Source: Hysterangium stoloniferum (lineage: Eukaryota > Basidiomycota > Agaricomycetes > Hysterangiales > Hysterangiaceae). Taken from it: a stretch of 64,000 nucleotides of DNA. How positions within the stretch are numbered: the stretch's first letter is position 1; each line of letters starts with the position of its first letter. The position numbers and the translations under genes were made by a program. Shown piece by piece: positions 11,180 to 21,579 of this stretch. The DNA is taken from contig WHVD01000001.1 of the NCBI GenBank assembly GCA_015178975.1, forward strand, positions 4,154,001 through 4,218,000, in the 5' to 3' direction. The notes beneath the pieces are model-generated. The model ran no database searches. It saw only the letters and a program-made list of their open reading frames with translations, and had not been told where the DNA came from.

Positions 11180-11908
11180 GTAGAATATATTATGATTATT
11201 ATTTGACTTTATTGAAGGAAATTCAATTCATGTCAGTCGCCTGTAATCATTATAATATCAATTGTTTACTAATAAAAGCAATATTGCTACAAAACTTCAT
11301 CTTTAAAATAGTAGTATGTATATATTCTGAGACTATTATATTGTTAATCACCAACCATGAGAAATAATTCTCCATATTACATCCTATACAATCCAGAGTC
11401 AATTAATAGAACCTATTGTATATGGTTTTCCAAGTTATGTAAATACTTGCTAATACTTTTGTTGGTACTTTGTTTTTTCAAAGTTAAACTGTAGTTATTT
11501 CCTAGTAAAATATGTGAGATATCATTGGAAAATTTTCATCTATGACTTTCTCCATTAAGTGAAACCACCTATATATTCTTGGTATGTTGAATCAAGTAGA
11601 AATCTGTTCAGATTGACAGACCCATTCCAATGTAATATATATGTATTTAGAGGTGTCAATGACATACACATGCATGCATTTAAAAGGATATGCTTTTTAA
11701 AAGTTTCATGTTTTAATCTACTAAACTCTTTCATAATCTATTCAGGCCTTGAAAGATGCTTTGTTTCATAATATACAAATAAGTTTTAAACATTCCCAAA
11801 GTTTGGAAGACCAAATTAAGTTTGAATCACATCTCAGATGTTTAAATGACCTTTAGAGTATATTAAAATTTGATATACTTAATAGTTTTCAGATATCCTC
11901 CATAGGGC
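11180..11908 (-). repeat. Dispersed non-coding repeat R1, copy 1
   Basis: This stretch of about 730 bp is AT-rich with no reading frame of note. It recurs inverted at 16092-16603 (partial) and at 28733-31000 (split by a Tc1 element). All copies share a sharp edge at GGAGGATATCTGAAAACTAT (here on the minus strand, ending near 11905). It could be a non-autonomous transposon or a decayed LTR; no terminal repeats were found to decide. Confidence 0.75.
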
Positions 11909-11939
11909 CCCCTTTTGTTTCCCTTGTTTAGATCATAAC

Positions 11940-12058
11940 ACCTTCAAGACATACTCTCTACCAAGTTCTGACAAGTAGAAGTAGGAATCTTCTCTCACTC
12001 TGTCTGAACCCTCTCCCACAACTCATGAATACTCTTGGATGCAGCTTCCTTGGAGGAT
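11940..12058 (-). pseudogene. Tc1 transposase 3' fragment (family B)
   Basis: The sequence matches the C-terminal coding part of the transposase at 40076-41089 on the same strand, covering the segment around ESTWELWERVQ and the CQNLIES region. Only about 110 bp remain, without TIRs. It sits between repeat R1 and another repeat, so it is a deletion remnant. Confidence 0.7.
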
Positions 12059-12170
12059 AACCAAGAACTTTAAAAGTTATTTATCCACTCAAGTATATAT
12101 ATTTATATTGTTTGCTGTAGAATTAATATTTAATCAAATTCAGTCCATCAGGTGATACTCTGGAGAATAA
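12045..12170 (+). repeat. Short repeat shared with 61955-62080
   Basis: GGAGGATAACCAA is followed by an AT-rich block with AAGTATATATATTTATATTG, and the segment ends in CAGATTCAGTCCATCAGGT or close variants. It is clearly homologous to 61955-62080. There is no coding content. The flanks differ, which suggests a small mobile or LTR-derived unit. Confidence 0.65.
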
Positions 12171-12559
12171 GGAAATATTAATATTAATCTCGTATCTGAC
12201 AAAAGTTAGTCAAACAATCATATGTAGATTATCCTCTTGGGGATAAATTCCACAAAGGGGATTGGTAAGCCAGATACTGTAGTTCTGGTTAAGTTTCTAA
12301 ATCAAATGAATTTAAATTATATGAACTATATTTGAAAGTTTGCATATATACAAGAGAATACATTTTATCCCAAAGATTCAATCACAACCCAAATAATTTT
12401 GTTTAACCGTGACATTTGGCAAATATTTTAAGAGTCACAGAGATACTAGAAAATGCATTTTATCCTAAAGATTAAGTCATAACCCAGATAATCTTGTTTA
12501 ACCATAACATTTGTGCATATTTTAAAAGAGTATAAAACCACTTTCTTTGACCCATCATG
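12171..12559. other. AT-rich stretch without gene
   Basis: No open frame or family match was seen. An internal imperfect duplication of about 110 bp is visible: an ATTTTATCC(C/T)AAAGATT segment followed by TAATNTTGTTTAACC occurs near 12365-12420 and again near 12455-12510. Confidence 0.5.
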
Positions 12560-12948
12560 ACTTCTCACTTCCTTGGTTGGGCTTCCAATCATCCATTATA
12601 CTTTTGTATAAAAACCTCCTCATGTATGCTATAGTTCTCCAGTTCAAATATTGACTTAGATTACCCTCCTCTTGTTTAAAGTTCCCCTTTACTCTTCCCT
12701 TAATATGTACTCTTAAAGATGTCATCAGCAAGCCACAACTCTTAGTATTTTGGCCCTCCAGTTAATTGAGCTAAGTGTTGTCTTTAGTCTCCATCATACT
12801 ATTTGCTCTGTTTGAAATACCAGAGCACCTCAACAGTTCATGCAAAGGTGCAACACATAAGTTGAAGCCAAGCTTCATTTGTTTTATAGAGTCAGACCTC
12901 CCAACTAGTATGATGTCTATCACCAGCCCTCCAACATAGATACCATTG
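12560..12948 (+). repeat. LTR fragment, family C
   Basis: The segment carries TTAGATTACCCTC, TTGAGCTAAGTG, GAAATACCAGAGCACC and the shared LTR core motif (12850-12872). It matches the copies at 16604-18097 and 18098-18600. The 5' boundary is unclear, and the 3' part is interrupted by the LTR that begins at 12949. Confidence 0.7.
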
Positions 12949-13070
12949 TGTTAGGACTGGGAAACCCACCAGGACCCAGAACCCATCCTATAAGCACTTT
13001 ATTCTGTATACTGTATGAACCACTCACCAGACTCTGACCAGACACTCTGGATCCCCTTGTTCCTAATCTA

Positions 13071-14675
13071 CAGTGAGGGACAAAACCCTTCTAATGATTT
13101 TTAGTTGTGCAAAGATTCATGAATAACTCAAGAACCACTGTAGCTACAGACCTAAGATTTGTGGAGTGGTTAGGTCTATATGTTGTCTATTTACCCTTAA
13201 AGAATTATTACATAAGCATCAGTATTTCCCACACTATAAATAAAATACTAATTAAACTGCATTGGAAGGGTTTTGTCCCTGTCACATGATTAACATAACC
13301 ATATTGTTTATATGCAAATAAGTGCAAATAAAAATCATTTGACCTGTCAAAATTATATATATATATACATCTGTTTACTTTCCAATCCAAAAACATCCCC
13401 ATAGCTCAACATTCTACACCATGAAGGCTCTTACTCCTCCTCAGCTTAGCCATATTCTCACTTTTTTCAATAAGGGCAAGTTTGCTCCTCAGATCTCTGA
13501 AATCACTGGCCAGGATCTGTCCACTATATCCAGAATTCATTCTACCCATTGCTCATAACTTGCCAACTCATCTGGTGGCTGCTTATGCAAGCTTTCCTCC
13601 TCAGATATTCATTATTCTATTTAACAAATCACTTCTCAAAAGACTGAAAATGCCACTGAGGTCACCAAACCATTCAAGATATGACTGGAGAGTCTATTTC
13701 AGTTAGAACTGTTCATAGGGCATTCAAGAAGGCTGAAATGAGGGCTATGGTAAAGAGGAAAAGGCCTTTACTCAATAAGAGGTATAGGAAGGCAATGATG
13801 GACTTTACTCTGGCACACAAGGACTGGACTGTGGATGATTGGAAGAGAGTTGTTTGGTCAGAGGAGACAAAAATCAATTGTTTGAGGTCATATGGGAGGA
13901 ATTAGATGTGGAAAAGGGCAGGAGAGGGGCTCAGTGGTAGGCTGGTCAAGGACACAGTGAGATTTGGGGGAGGAAATCTGATGTTGTGGAGCTGTATGTT
14001 CTGGGAAGGCCCAGGATATTCCGCCAAGATTAATGGGAGAATGGATGCTGACCTTTATGGTAGTATTTTGGAAGATGAACTTCAAGCAACTGTGGAGTAT
14101 TATAGCAAGAACACAGAAGATGTGGTCTTTCAGCAAGACAATGATACCAAACACAAGAGCACAAAGGCCATTAATTGGTTCAAAGACAATGGATTTATGG
14201 TCATGGTATTGCCACCTCAGTCTGCTGACCTTAAACCAATTAAACACCTCTCGTATTACCTCAAAAGGAGGCTGGGAGAGTATGAAGTGGCACCCAAGAG
14301 TATTCATGAGTTGTGGGAGAGGGTTCAGACAGAGTGGGAGAATATCCCTGCCTCCACTTGTCAGAACTTGATAGAGAGTATTCCTAGAAGGGTTGAGGCT
14401 GTTTTGAAGGCCAAGAGAGGCTATACCAAGTACTAGATTGTTTGATTTGTGTTCTTTTTATACCAGGGACAAAACCCTTCCAATGTGATTTTATTAGTGT
14501 TTTGTTTATAGTGGTGGGAAATACTAATGCTTATGTCATAATATTTTAAGGGCATATAGATAACATATAGACCTAACCAACCCCCAAATTTCAGGTCTGT
14601 ATCTACAGTGGTTCTTGAGTTATTCAAGGATCTTTGCATAACTAAAAATTATTGGAAGGGTATTGTCCCTCACTG
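13071..14675 (+). mobile_element. Tc1-like element, family B, copy 1 (1605 bp)
   Basis: It begins CAGTGAGGGACAAAACCC and ends in the inverse, flanked by TA at 13069-13070 and 14676-14677. TIRs are about 210 bp. An inverted copy of the tip (AAGGGTTTTGTCCCTG) marks the inner edge of each TIR, near 13270 and 14470. It is inserted in an LTR. A closely related copy lies at 39838-41439. Confidence 0.93.
13421..14436 (+). pseudogene. Tc1 transposase, family B, broken; catalytic Glu changed to Lys
   Basis: ATG at 13421 opens a helix-turn-helix region (QISEITGQDLSTISRIHS), soon broken by stops near 13557 and 13621 and by a frame change near 13680. The core (13681-14436) has WSEETK, another stop at 13903-13905 in GRN-stop-MW, then QQDND. 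The third catalytic site reads K-P-I-K instead of N-P-I-E, so the catalytic Glu is lost. The frame ends GYTKY-TAG at 14434-14436. The stops at 13621 and 13903 and the break near 13680 recur at the same places in the copy at 40076-41089. Confidence 0.9.
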
Positions 14676-15036
14676 TATTTGACATCTGGTCCATTGTACC
14701 CCTTGTTCCCAATCTGTTTGACATCTGGTTTATTGTATTCCTTGTTTTATTGTATCCCTGTTCTGTCATTTTGTCTCTCTGGATTGTAGTACAATAGTCT
14801 CTAAGTCTATATAGTCAAGTAACTATCTGTACATATGTAAAATCCATTCAGAAAATCAACTTAGCATCCCCTAGTAATCTGCCTTAGCATATTCTTAGAC
14901 CCACAGGTTTCCCATCTGCTCTTATCTGAAGTTGGACACCACAATCTTGCAAGGGTGCAGCACATAAACTGAGGCCACATCCTTCCCAGAACTTCCATGG
15001 GTTTGTCCAGAAACCTACCTGTAAGCCTTGTGCTTA

Positions 15037-16085
15037 CCAGTATTTTCTGATCAGATCTTGCAGATTGTCTTGATCATACCTCCAAGAAAGAAACTATCCA
15101 AACAGCTGAATTTACCAGAATCCCCTACTCTCCAGTCACCACTCATTTTGTATACCACCCAGACACCCAGAAACAACCTGGGCACCACTGATGAATCCCA
15201 TATTGAAGAAGTACCAGACAATTTGGATGATTCTGAGCATGAGGATGAGTGTGTGGCCCCAACAAGGGTAAAGGTGTTTCAGACCCCCCAGTTATGGAAC
15301 AACTGCCCCTCAAAGACCCCACTTCTGAAAGTCTAGCAGGTACTATAGATAAATCTATGACTCACCTGCTTGAAGAATGAAAGAAGAAAGAGCAGGAACC
15401 TCTGCAGTCCAAAGTCAATGCTCTGGAACCCTTTATGCGTTCCAACCCCAACAAACTGTCCACCTTCCTTATGCAGTGTTGCTTCAACTTCTGTGATTGA
15501 CACACCACATTTTCCACAGAGACTCAACTATGCACTCTCTTACCTCTCAGGATCTGTGCTGAAATGGTTCAAACCAGCTTTTAGTGGACTCACTGAGGAA
15601 GAGCCAATCTAGTTTGAAGATTGGAATGCATTTGTTGAAGAACTGGAAATGAATTTTGACCAGTATGACCTGTCCAGAGAAGCTGAGAACAGCCTCACAA
15701 ATCTTCACATGTTCTGTATTATGGACTTTGCAGCTTCTGGATAGCCTGTGTGCAGTACACCTGGTATTTCATGTCTCTATGTTAGGACCATGTACTGCTA
15801 ACACTATCCCAGACCATGTGCAACCTCTGCTTCTCCCAGTCATTATAGATGGAGAACCCAAGTTTGAAATCTCATAAATTTTAGACTCAACAATAGATAG
15901 TTGACAATGCACTTGTTAACTGCTCTACTTGGTCAAGTGGGTAGGTTATGAGGGCACAGATGAAAAAAACCTCTTGGATTTTGGCCACAGATCTCAGTAA
16001 TGCCACAGAGATCATAACTGACTTTCACACAACATACCCACTCAAACCAGACCCATTATCCTCTCTCTAGCTACATTATCTGCAG
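15037..16085 (+). pseudogene. Gypsy internal remnant: gag joined to chromodomain, most of pol deleted
   Basis: The first part (about 15370-15720) encodes a gag domain: NYALSYLSGSVLKWF, FSGLTEEEP, a stop, then FEDWNAFVEELEMNF. Near 15735 it jumps directly to the end of integrase and the chromodomain (HLVFHVSMLGPC, then LLYLVKWVGYEGTDE, ending about 16070), with stops and a frameshift. Protease, RT, RNase H and the integrase core are missing. It lies just after the family H LTR, consistent with a single internally deleted element. Repeat R1 begins right after it. Confidence 0.85.
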
Positions 16086-16091
16086 ACACCA

Positions 16092-16603
16092 TATAGGAGG
16101 ATATCTGAAAACTATCAAGTGTATCAAATTTTAATAACATATTCTAAAGGTCATTCAAACATCTGGGATTTGATTCAAACATAATTTGGTTTTTCAAACT
16201 TTGGGAATGTTTAAAACTTATTTGTATATCGTATATTATGAAACAAAGCATTTTTCAGGAGCTGAATAGATTATGAAAGAGTTTAGTAGATTAAAACATT
16301 AAGACTTTTAAAAGCATATCCTTTTAAATGGTCCATTTCATGCATGTGTATGTCATTGACACCTCTGAATACATATGTATTACATTGGAATAGGTCTGTC
16401 AATCTGAACAGATTTCTATTTGATCCAATATACCAAGAATATATAAGTGGTTTCACTCAATGAAGAAAGTCATAGGATGAAAAATTTCCAATGATATCTC
16501 ACATATTTTACTGGGAAATATGTAACTACAGTTTAGCTTTTAAAAAACAAAGTACCAACAAAAGTATTAGCAAGTATTTACATGACTTGGAAAACCATTG
16601 CTA
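16092..16603 (+). repeat. Dispersed repeat R1, copy 2 (partial)
   Basis: It starts at the shared edge TAGGAGGATATCTGAAAAC and is the reverse complement of about 11400-11908. It stops abruptly at GGAAAACCAT near 16600, where copies 1 and 3 continue. Confidence 0.75.
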
Positions 16604-18097
16604 GGATCTCCATTGTTTGGAACCCCACAACCTGTTTTGTACTCAAAAACCCCTGCCATCTCACTATGGGTACCCCTGCACACAGTATCACCACTCACAG
16701 TGCCCCTGATACTTGTTGTCATTATCATTTTAGTGCCTTAACCTTCTGTTCCATCTCCATTCCACTTGCTCCCCCATCTTCATCTCCACATATACATCTT
16801 ACTTGCCACCTCACACCCTTTTAGTACTGTTTAGTACTTCACATTTAGTTCCCCTTGTTTCCTCACCTTGTCATCTACTTCCCTTGATCTGTTTGACACT
16901 TCACTTCTTTGATTGGCCTTCTGATAATCTGTCTTACTGTAGTATAAAGCTTCTTTCATATATGCTACAGTTCTCCAGTTCAAAAATCAACTTAGATTAC
17001 CCTCTTTTAGTTCTCAGCTTTTCTCTCTCATCACTATACCCTCAGAAGGTGTCTTTCGCAAGCCATGACCCTTTACTCTTCAACTCTTAGTATTTTGGCC
17101 TGGTTGATTGAGCTAAGTGCTGATCTTTGCTTATATTGTACTATCTGCTCTGTTGTTAGGGTATGTACATACATGGCGGGTCTCCAGAGAAACCCATGGA
17201 ATATCCGGTAGGATTTGCCTTCAGCTTATAGGCTGCACCCTCACTAGATCATGTTGTCCAATTTCAGACAGGTGGATGGGAATCCTGGGGAGTCCGGGCA
17301 GGGTTCGTGGGTCGAGGGGTTGTAGGTCGGAGGTCGTGGGTCGAGAGGTCATAAGTCAAGATAGGTAAGAGAGATAGATGCGCCAAAGCCCATGGGCTCT
17401 AACTAGCATGAGTGGTGTGATTCAAGTAAGGGTTTAGAGCAGAAAATGTATTAGATTACTGGGGGGAATCTAAGCTGATTTTCTGACTGGATTGTATGTA
17501 CAACATCTGCCAGTTTAAATAGACTGTCGAGTGAATGACATACCAAATCCAGTAATGATGAAATGAAACTAACAAAACATAAAACAAGAATAGTAAACAC
17601 CAAATTTGGTGTTAGGAACGGGATGGAACGGAGCGGAGTCCAAATCATGACAAATCATAACCCATAACGGGAAATGGAGCAGGAGTGGAGTCCAAATTGT
17701 GACAGGTCATTTGACTAAAATGGGAATGGGGCTCAGTTAGAGTGATGACAGGATTCTGAGTGGGGTCCGGTGACTGATGCGTGGGATGAGGATGGACATA
17801 GACAGGGAATGGAGTCTGGGGGTATTCCAGTGACTGATACATGACATAATAAGGTCGAGCATGGATAAGTCTGATGTACAGAGTCTGGGTGGGAATTCCT
17901 GTAAACTGACAATTGGTGTGTCTAGGGCGTGGGTGCATATGAGTTAATGCCCGGAGTCTGGCAGGATTTTCCAATTGTAACATCTGTTTGAAATACCAGA
18001 GCACCCTAACAGTTCAGCAAGGGCATAACACATATTGTAAGTTGAAGCCAAGCTCCACTACATTTATAGAGTTGGACCTCCTGTTAAGTTCTTAACA
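16604..18097 (+). repeat. LTR family C copy, interrupted by a solo LTR
   Basis: The left part (16604-17153) and the right part (17983-18097) rejoin if the solo LTR and one TCTGT duplication are removed, giving ACTATCTGCTCTGTTTGAAA as in the copy near 12800. The right end is TTCTTAACA. The left end could not be fixed. The core motif is at about 18020-18053, with an insertion. Confidence 0.75.
17154..17982 (-). repeat. Solo LTR, family B (829 bp), TSD TCTGT
   Basis: On the minus strand it starts TGTTACAATTGG and ends CCTAACA. It is flanked by a perfect 5-bp duplication TCTGT (17149-17153 and 17983-17987). It is nested in a family C LTR. It shares its body with the solo LTR at 57138-57957, including ACACCAAATTTGGTGTT, a 17-nt perfect palindrome apart from its centre. 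No internal retrotransposon sequence lies next to it. Confidence 0.92.
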
Positions 18098-18600
18098 AAG
18101 GGGTGGGAGAAGGCTCTAAGTTGGGGGGCCAATGATGAGAAACAGGTTAATTGGGGCCAACAATAGAGGTTGTACTAGTTGGGAGGTCTGACTCTATAAA
18201 TGTGGTGGAGCTTGGCTTCAGCTTATGTGTTGCACCCTCACATGAACTGTCAGGGTGCTCTGATATCTCAAACAGAGTGGATAGTATGATATAAGCAAGG
18301 ATCAATGCTTAGCTCAATCAACTAGAGGGCCAAATTACTAAGAGTCAAAGAGTGAAGGGTCATGGCTTGTTGACAACATCTTCTGAGGGTATGATGATGA
18401 GAGAGAAGGGCTGAGAACTAAAAGGGGGTAATCTAAGTGAATTTTCAAACTGAAGAACTGTAGCATACATGAAAAGATCTTTATACTACATTGAGATGGA
18501 TGATTGGAAGGCTGATCAGAGAAGTGAAGTGTCAAATGGATCAAAGGAAGTAGATGACAAGGTGGGGAACAATAGAAACTAAATGTAAGTACTAAAAACA
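18098..18600 (-). repeat. LTR family C, inverted copy
   Basis: The sequence is the reverse complement of the family C body (core motif at about 18210-18240, then GGTGCTCTGATATCTC and AGCTCAATCAACTAGAGGGCC). It lies head to head with the preceding copy. No target duplication was identified. Confidence 0.7.
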
Positions 18601-19935
18601 ATACTAAAACATTTCACTCTTCTTTTGTTCCTATTCACACTCAGATTCTGTTTTACACACAAATGTACACCTCTTTGTTATTGAGTCTTTTGTGAATAAA
18701 TAATTGTCTTATAAACTACTGCTTGTCAGTTCAAATTTCATCAAATTTCAACCTAGACTCTCTTTATGTATCTTTAGGACTTTCAACATAATAGGATTTT
18801 TGGCTTGTTTGGAAGAATATCCATATAGTTAATGCCTTGTCTGAGTATTTGGCCTCACCATGATTTAGTCTCTTGTAAGGACCTTCTATTACTACAGTCA
18901 AGTGCTATATTTTTGTATCTTTACTAGTTTGTGTTTGTCCTGAGATAGAGAATATGAATTGTTTTGTTAAGTCTGGCCACTATTACCATGACAACATTAT
19001 AGCCCTGGCACTCTGGAAGTCCAGTAATGAGATCTTGTTAGGAATCATATTTCAGATCTCTGTTGCACCCTCATATGAACTGTTAAGGTGCTCCAGAATT
19101 TCAGACAGAGTGGATAGTACAATAAGGACAATACTTAGCTCAATCAACTATGAACAGAAAATGTTAGTATTACTAAGCAACTATACAGTAATACAAGAGT
19201 TTCTACTCAATTGTAAAACTATTAAATAAAATAAAAGCAAGATTACTTTTTGAATATAACATACATATTTTAACAGGTACCAATAGTGGGATGCTGGAGG
19301 GTAGGTGTAATGGATTTGGCTATTTACTCTCTCAAATAGTTAACAAATGTTGACATGGCAAGGGATTCAAGAAATAAACAAATAAAGGTTCAGTAATTTA
19401 AATACCGATAGATTAATTAGCTGCACTATTAAGCTTAAACAACTAAAGTCAATATTTGTTTGATCTCTTGACAAATTCAGATGAACTTGTAATGATGTGC
19501 TCTTCGAAAGTTGAGTTCTTCTTGAGAATAAAGGTTTGGGATGTATGGGAAATAAGTCGGCGTAAACTTGTCGTAAGCCTTCACTTTCTTGTAGCATTTT
19601 AGTTAACTATTTATAAAGATTAACAAGCTGTTAAATAATTTATAAATAGAGAGATTGTCCAAGAGTCAAATATCCAAGCATTTGTTTAAAGATCGATTAA
19701 CTGTGCTGTTAATGTGGGCTCTTGAATAACCTAAACAGGCAGGGATTTCAGTAATAAGAATTTATATTTACTTAAGTGATTAGTAAGCCTAAAGGTTTCC
19801 AGGAAGCTGAGGGAACTTAGATGAATTAGCTAAGTTCAAGAGTGCTGACAAAGACTTCAAAATTCTGGAAGTGTAGGTGCTTGCAGTTAGATAATTTCAC
19901 ACTAAGGCTATTATTCTGTCCTTTAGTATGAAGAA
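18601..19935. other. AT-rich stretch with one LTR-C fragment, no gene seen
   Basis: A short family C LTR piece lies at about 19060-19160 (minus sense; TTGCACCCTCATATGAACTG and AGCTCAATCAACTATG). The rest shows no recognisable protein, RNA gene or repeat of its own. The longest open frames are under 95 codons and resemble nothing known to me. Confidence 0.5.
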
Positions 19936-20083
19936 GACAAGCTTAGGAACCCTTGCTACGCTGTGGGGCGGTCGCTTCGCGACTGGCCCCACAACTTTGC
20001 TGCGGGCTCCAGCTTGTTAGGGGGCTTTGCCCCCCAAACCCCCCCGCGTCGACAACTTTTAAGTATTTCTGAGACTCATTGTT

Positions 20084-21190
20084 TGAACAGAAAGTGTTTA
20101 GAGAACAGAAAGTGTTTAGAAAACAGAAAGTGTTTAGAGAACAGAAAGTGTTTAGAGAACAGAAAGTGTTTAGAGAACAGAAAGTGTTTAGAGAACAGAA
20201 AGTGTTTAGAGAACAGAAAGTGTTTAGAGAACAGAAAGTGTTTAGAGAACAGAAAGTGTTTAGAGAACAGAAAGTGTTTAGAGAAAGGAAAGTGTTTAGA
20301 GAACAGAAAGTGTTTAGAGAAAGGAAAGTGTTTAGAGAATGGAAAGTGTTCTAAGAACGGAAAGTGTTCTAAGAATGGAAAGTGTTCTGAGAGTGGAAAG
20401 TGTTCAGAGAACGGAAAGTGTTCAGAGAACGGAAAGTGTTCAGAGAATGGAAAGTGTTCAGAGAATGGAAAGTGTTCTAAGAATGGAAAGTGTTCTGAGA
20501 GCGGAAAGTGTTCTAAGAGCAGAAAGTGTTCTAAGAGCAGAAAGTGTTCTAAGAGCGGAAAGTGTTCTAAGAGCGGAAAGTGTTCTGAGAGCGGAAAGTG
20601 TTCTAAGAGCGGAAAGTGTTCTGAGAGCGGAAAGTGTTCTGAGAGCGGAAAGTGTTCAGAGAACGGAAAGTGTTCAGAGAACAGAAAGTGTTCTAAGAAC
20701 AGAAATTGTTCTAAGAACAGAAAGTGTTCTAAGAACAGAAAGTGTTCTAAGAACAGAAAGTGTTCTAAGAACAGAAAGTGTTCTAAGAACAGAAAGTGTT
20801 CTAAGAACAGAAAGTGTTCTAAGAACAGAAAGTGTTCTAAGAACAGAAAGTGTTCTAAGAACAGAAAGTGTTCTAAGAACAGAAAGTGTTCTAAGAACAG
20901 AAAGTGTTCTAAGAACAGAAAGTGTTCTAAGAACAGAAAGTGTTCTAAGAACAGAAAGTGTTCTAAGAACAGAAAGTGTTCTAAGAACAGAAAGTGTTCT
21001 AAGAGTGGAAAGTGTTCTAAGAGCAGAAAGTGTTCTAAGAATGGAAAGTGTTCAGAGAACGGAAAGTGTTCTAAGAATGGAAAGTGTTCTAAGAATGGAA
21101 AGTGTTCTAAGAGCGGAAAGTGTTCTAAGAGCAGAAAGTGTTCTAAGAGCGGAAAGTGTTCTAAGAACGGAAAGTGTTCTAAGAAGGGAA
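20084..21190 (+). repeat. 18-bp minisatellite, about 61 units
   Basis: The unit is AGAAAGTGTTTAGAGAAC at the start and drifts to AGAAAGTGTTCTAAGAAC and related variants. Blocks of identical variants show local spread by slippage or unequal exchange. Since 18 is a multiple of 3, several frames on both strands stay open; this does not indicate a protein. Confidence 0.95.
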
Positions 21191-21213
21191 ACATCAGTCA
21201 CAAATGGAACCCA

Positions 21214-21470
21214 CAGCCCCAAAAGGAAACAATGGTTACAAAAGGAGACAAAGGTTACAAAAGGAAACAACGGTTACAAAGGAAACAACAGTTACAAAGG
21301 AAACAAAGGTTACAAAAGGAAACAACCATTACAAAGGAGACAATGGTTACAACAGTTACACAGGAAACAATGGTTACAAAAGGAGACAAAGGTTACAAAG
21401 GAAACAATCGTTATAAAGGAGACAATGGTTACAAAAGGAAACAATGGTTACAAATGGAAAGAGTGGTTAA
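21214..21470 (+). repeat. 18/19-bp minisatellite (GGTTACAAA type)
   Basis: The unit GGAAACAATGGTTACAAA has variants with one extra A and with GAGACAAAGG. It is the same family as the much longer array at 24166-25340. Confidence 0.9.
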
Positions 21471-21579
21471 ATTGACTCTCAACTGCAAGTAATTACTGTG
21501 GTCACTCAATTTATTTATTTTATTTTTAAACATTTTATATTCATTTATTATATTTTATTTGAATTACTCTGATTTTATT

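Larger units (their letters stand above)
12949..15036 (+). repeat. LTR (family H) split by a Tc1 element; 5' LTR of a gypsy remnant
   Basis: It starts TGTTAGGACTGGGAAACCC, the same start as the LTR at 53854 that follows a polypurine tract. It continues on both sides of the Tc1 element at 13071-14675. The core motif (14957-14976, with changes) lies near the 3' end. The end is estimated at TGTGCTTACCA near 15036, after which gag-related sequence begins. Confidence 0.7.

Noticed and set aside
19963..21492. Open frame of 509 codons with a Cys-rich hexapeptide repeat (KCSKNR type)
   Set aside because: It is a translated 18-bp minisatellite. Long frames are open on both strands because the period is a multiple of three, and it starts in a GC-rich hairpin region without gene signals.
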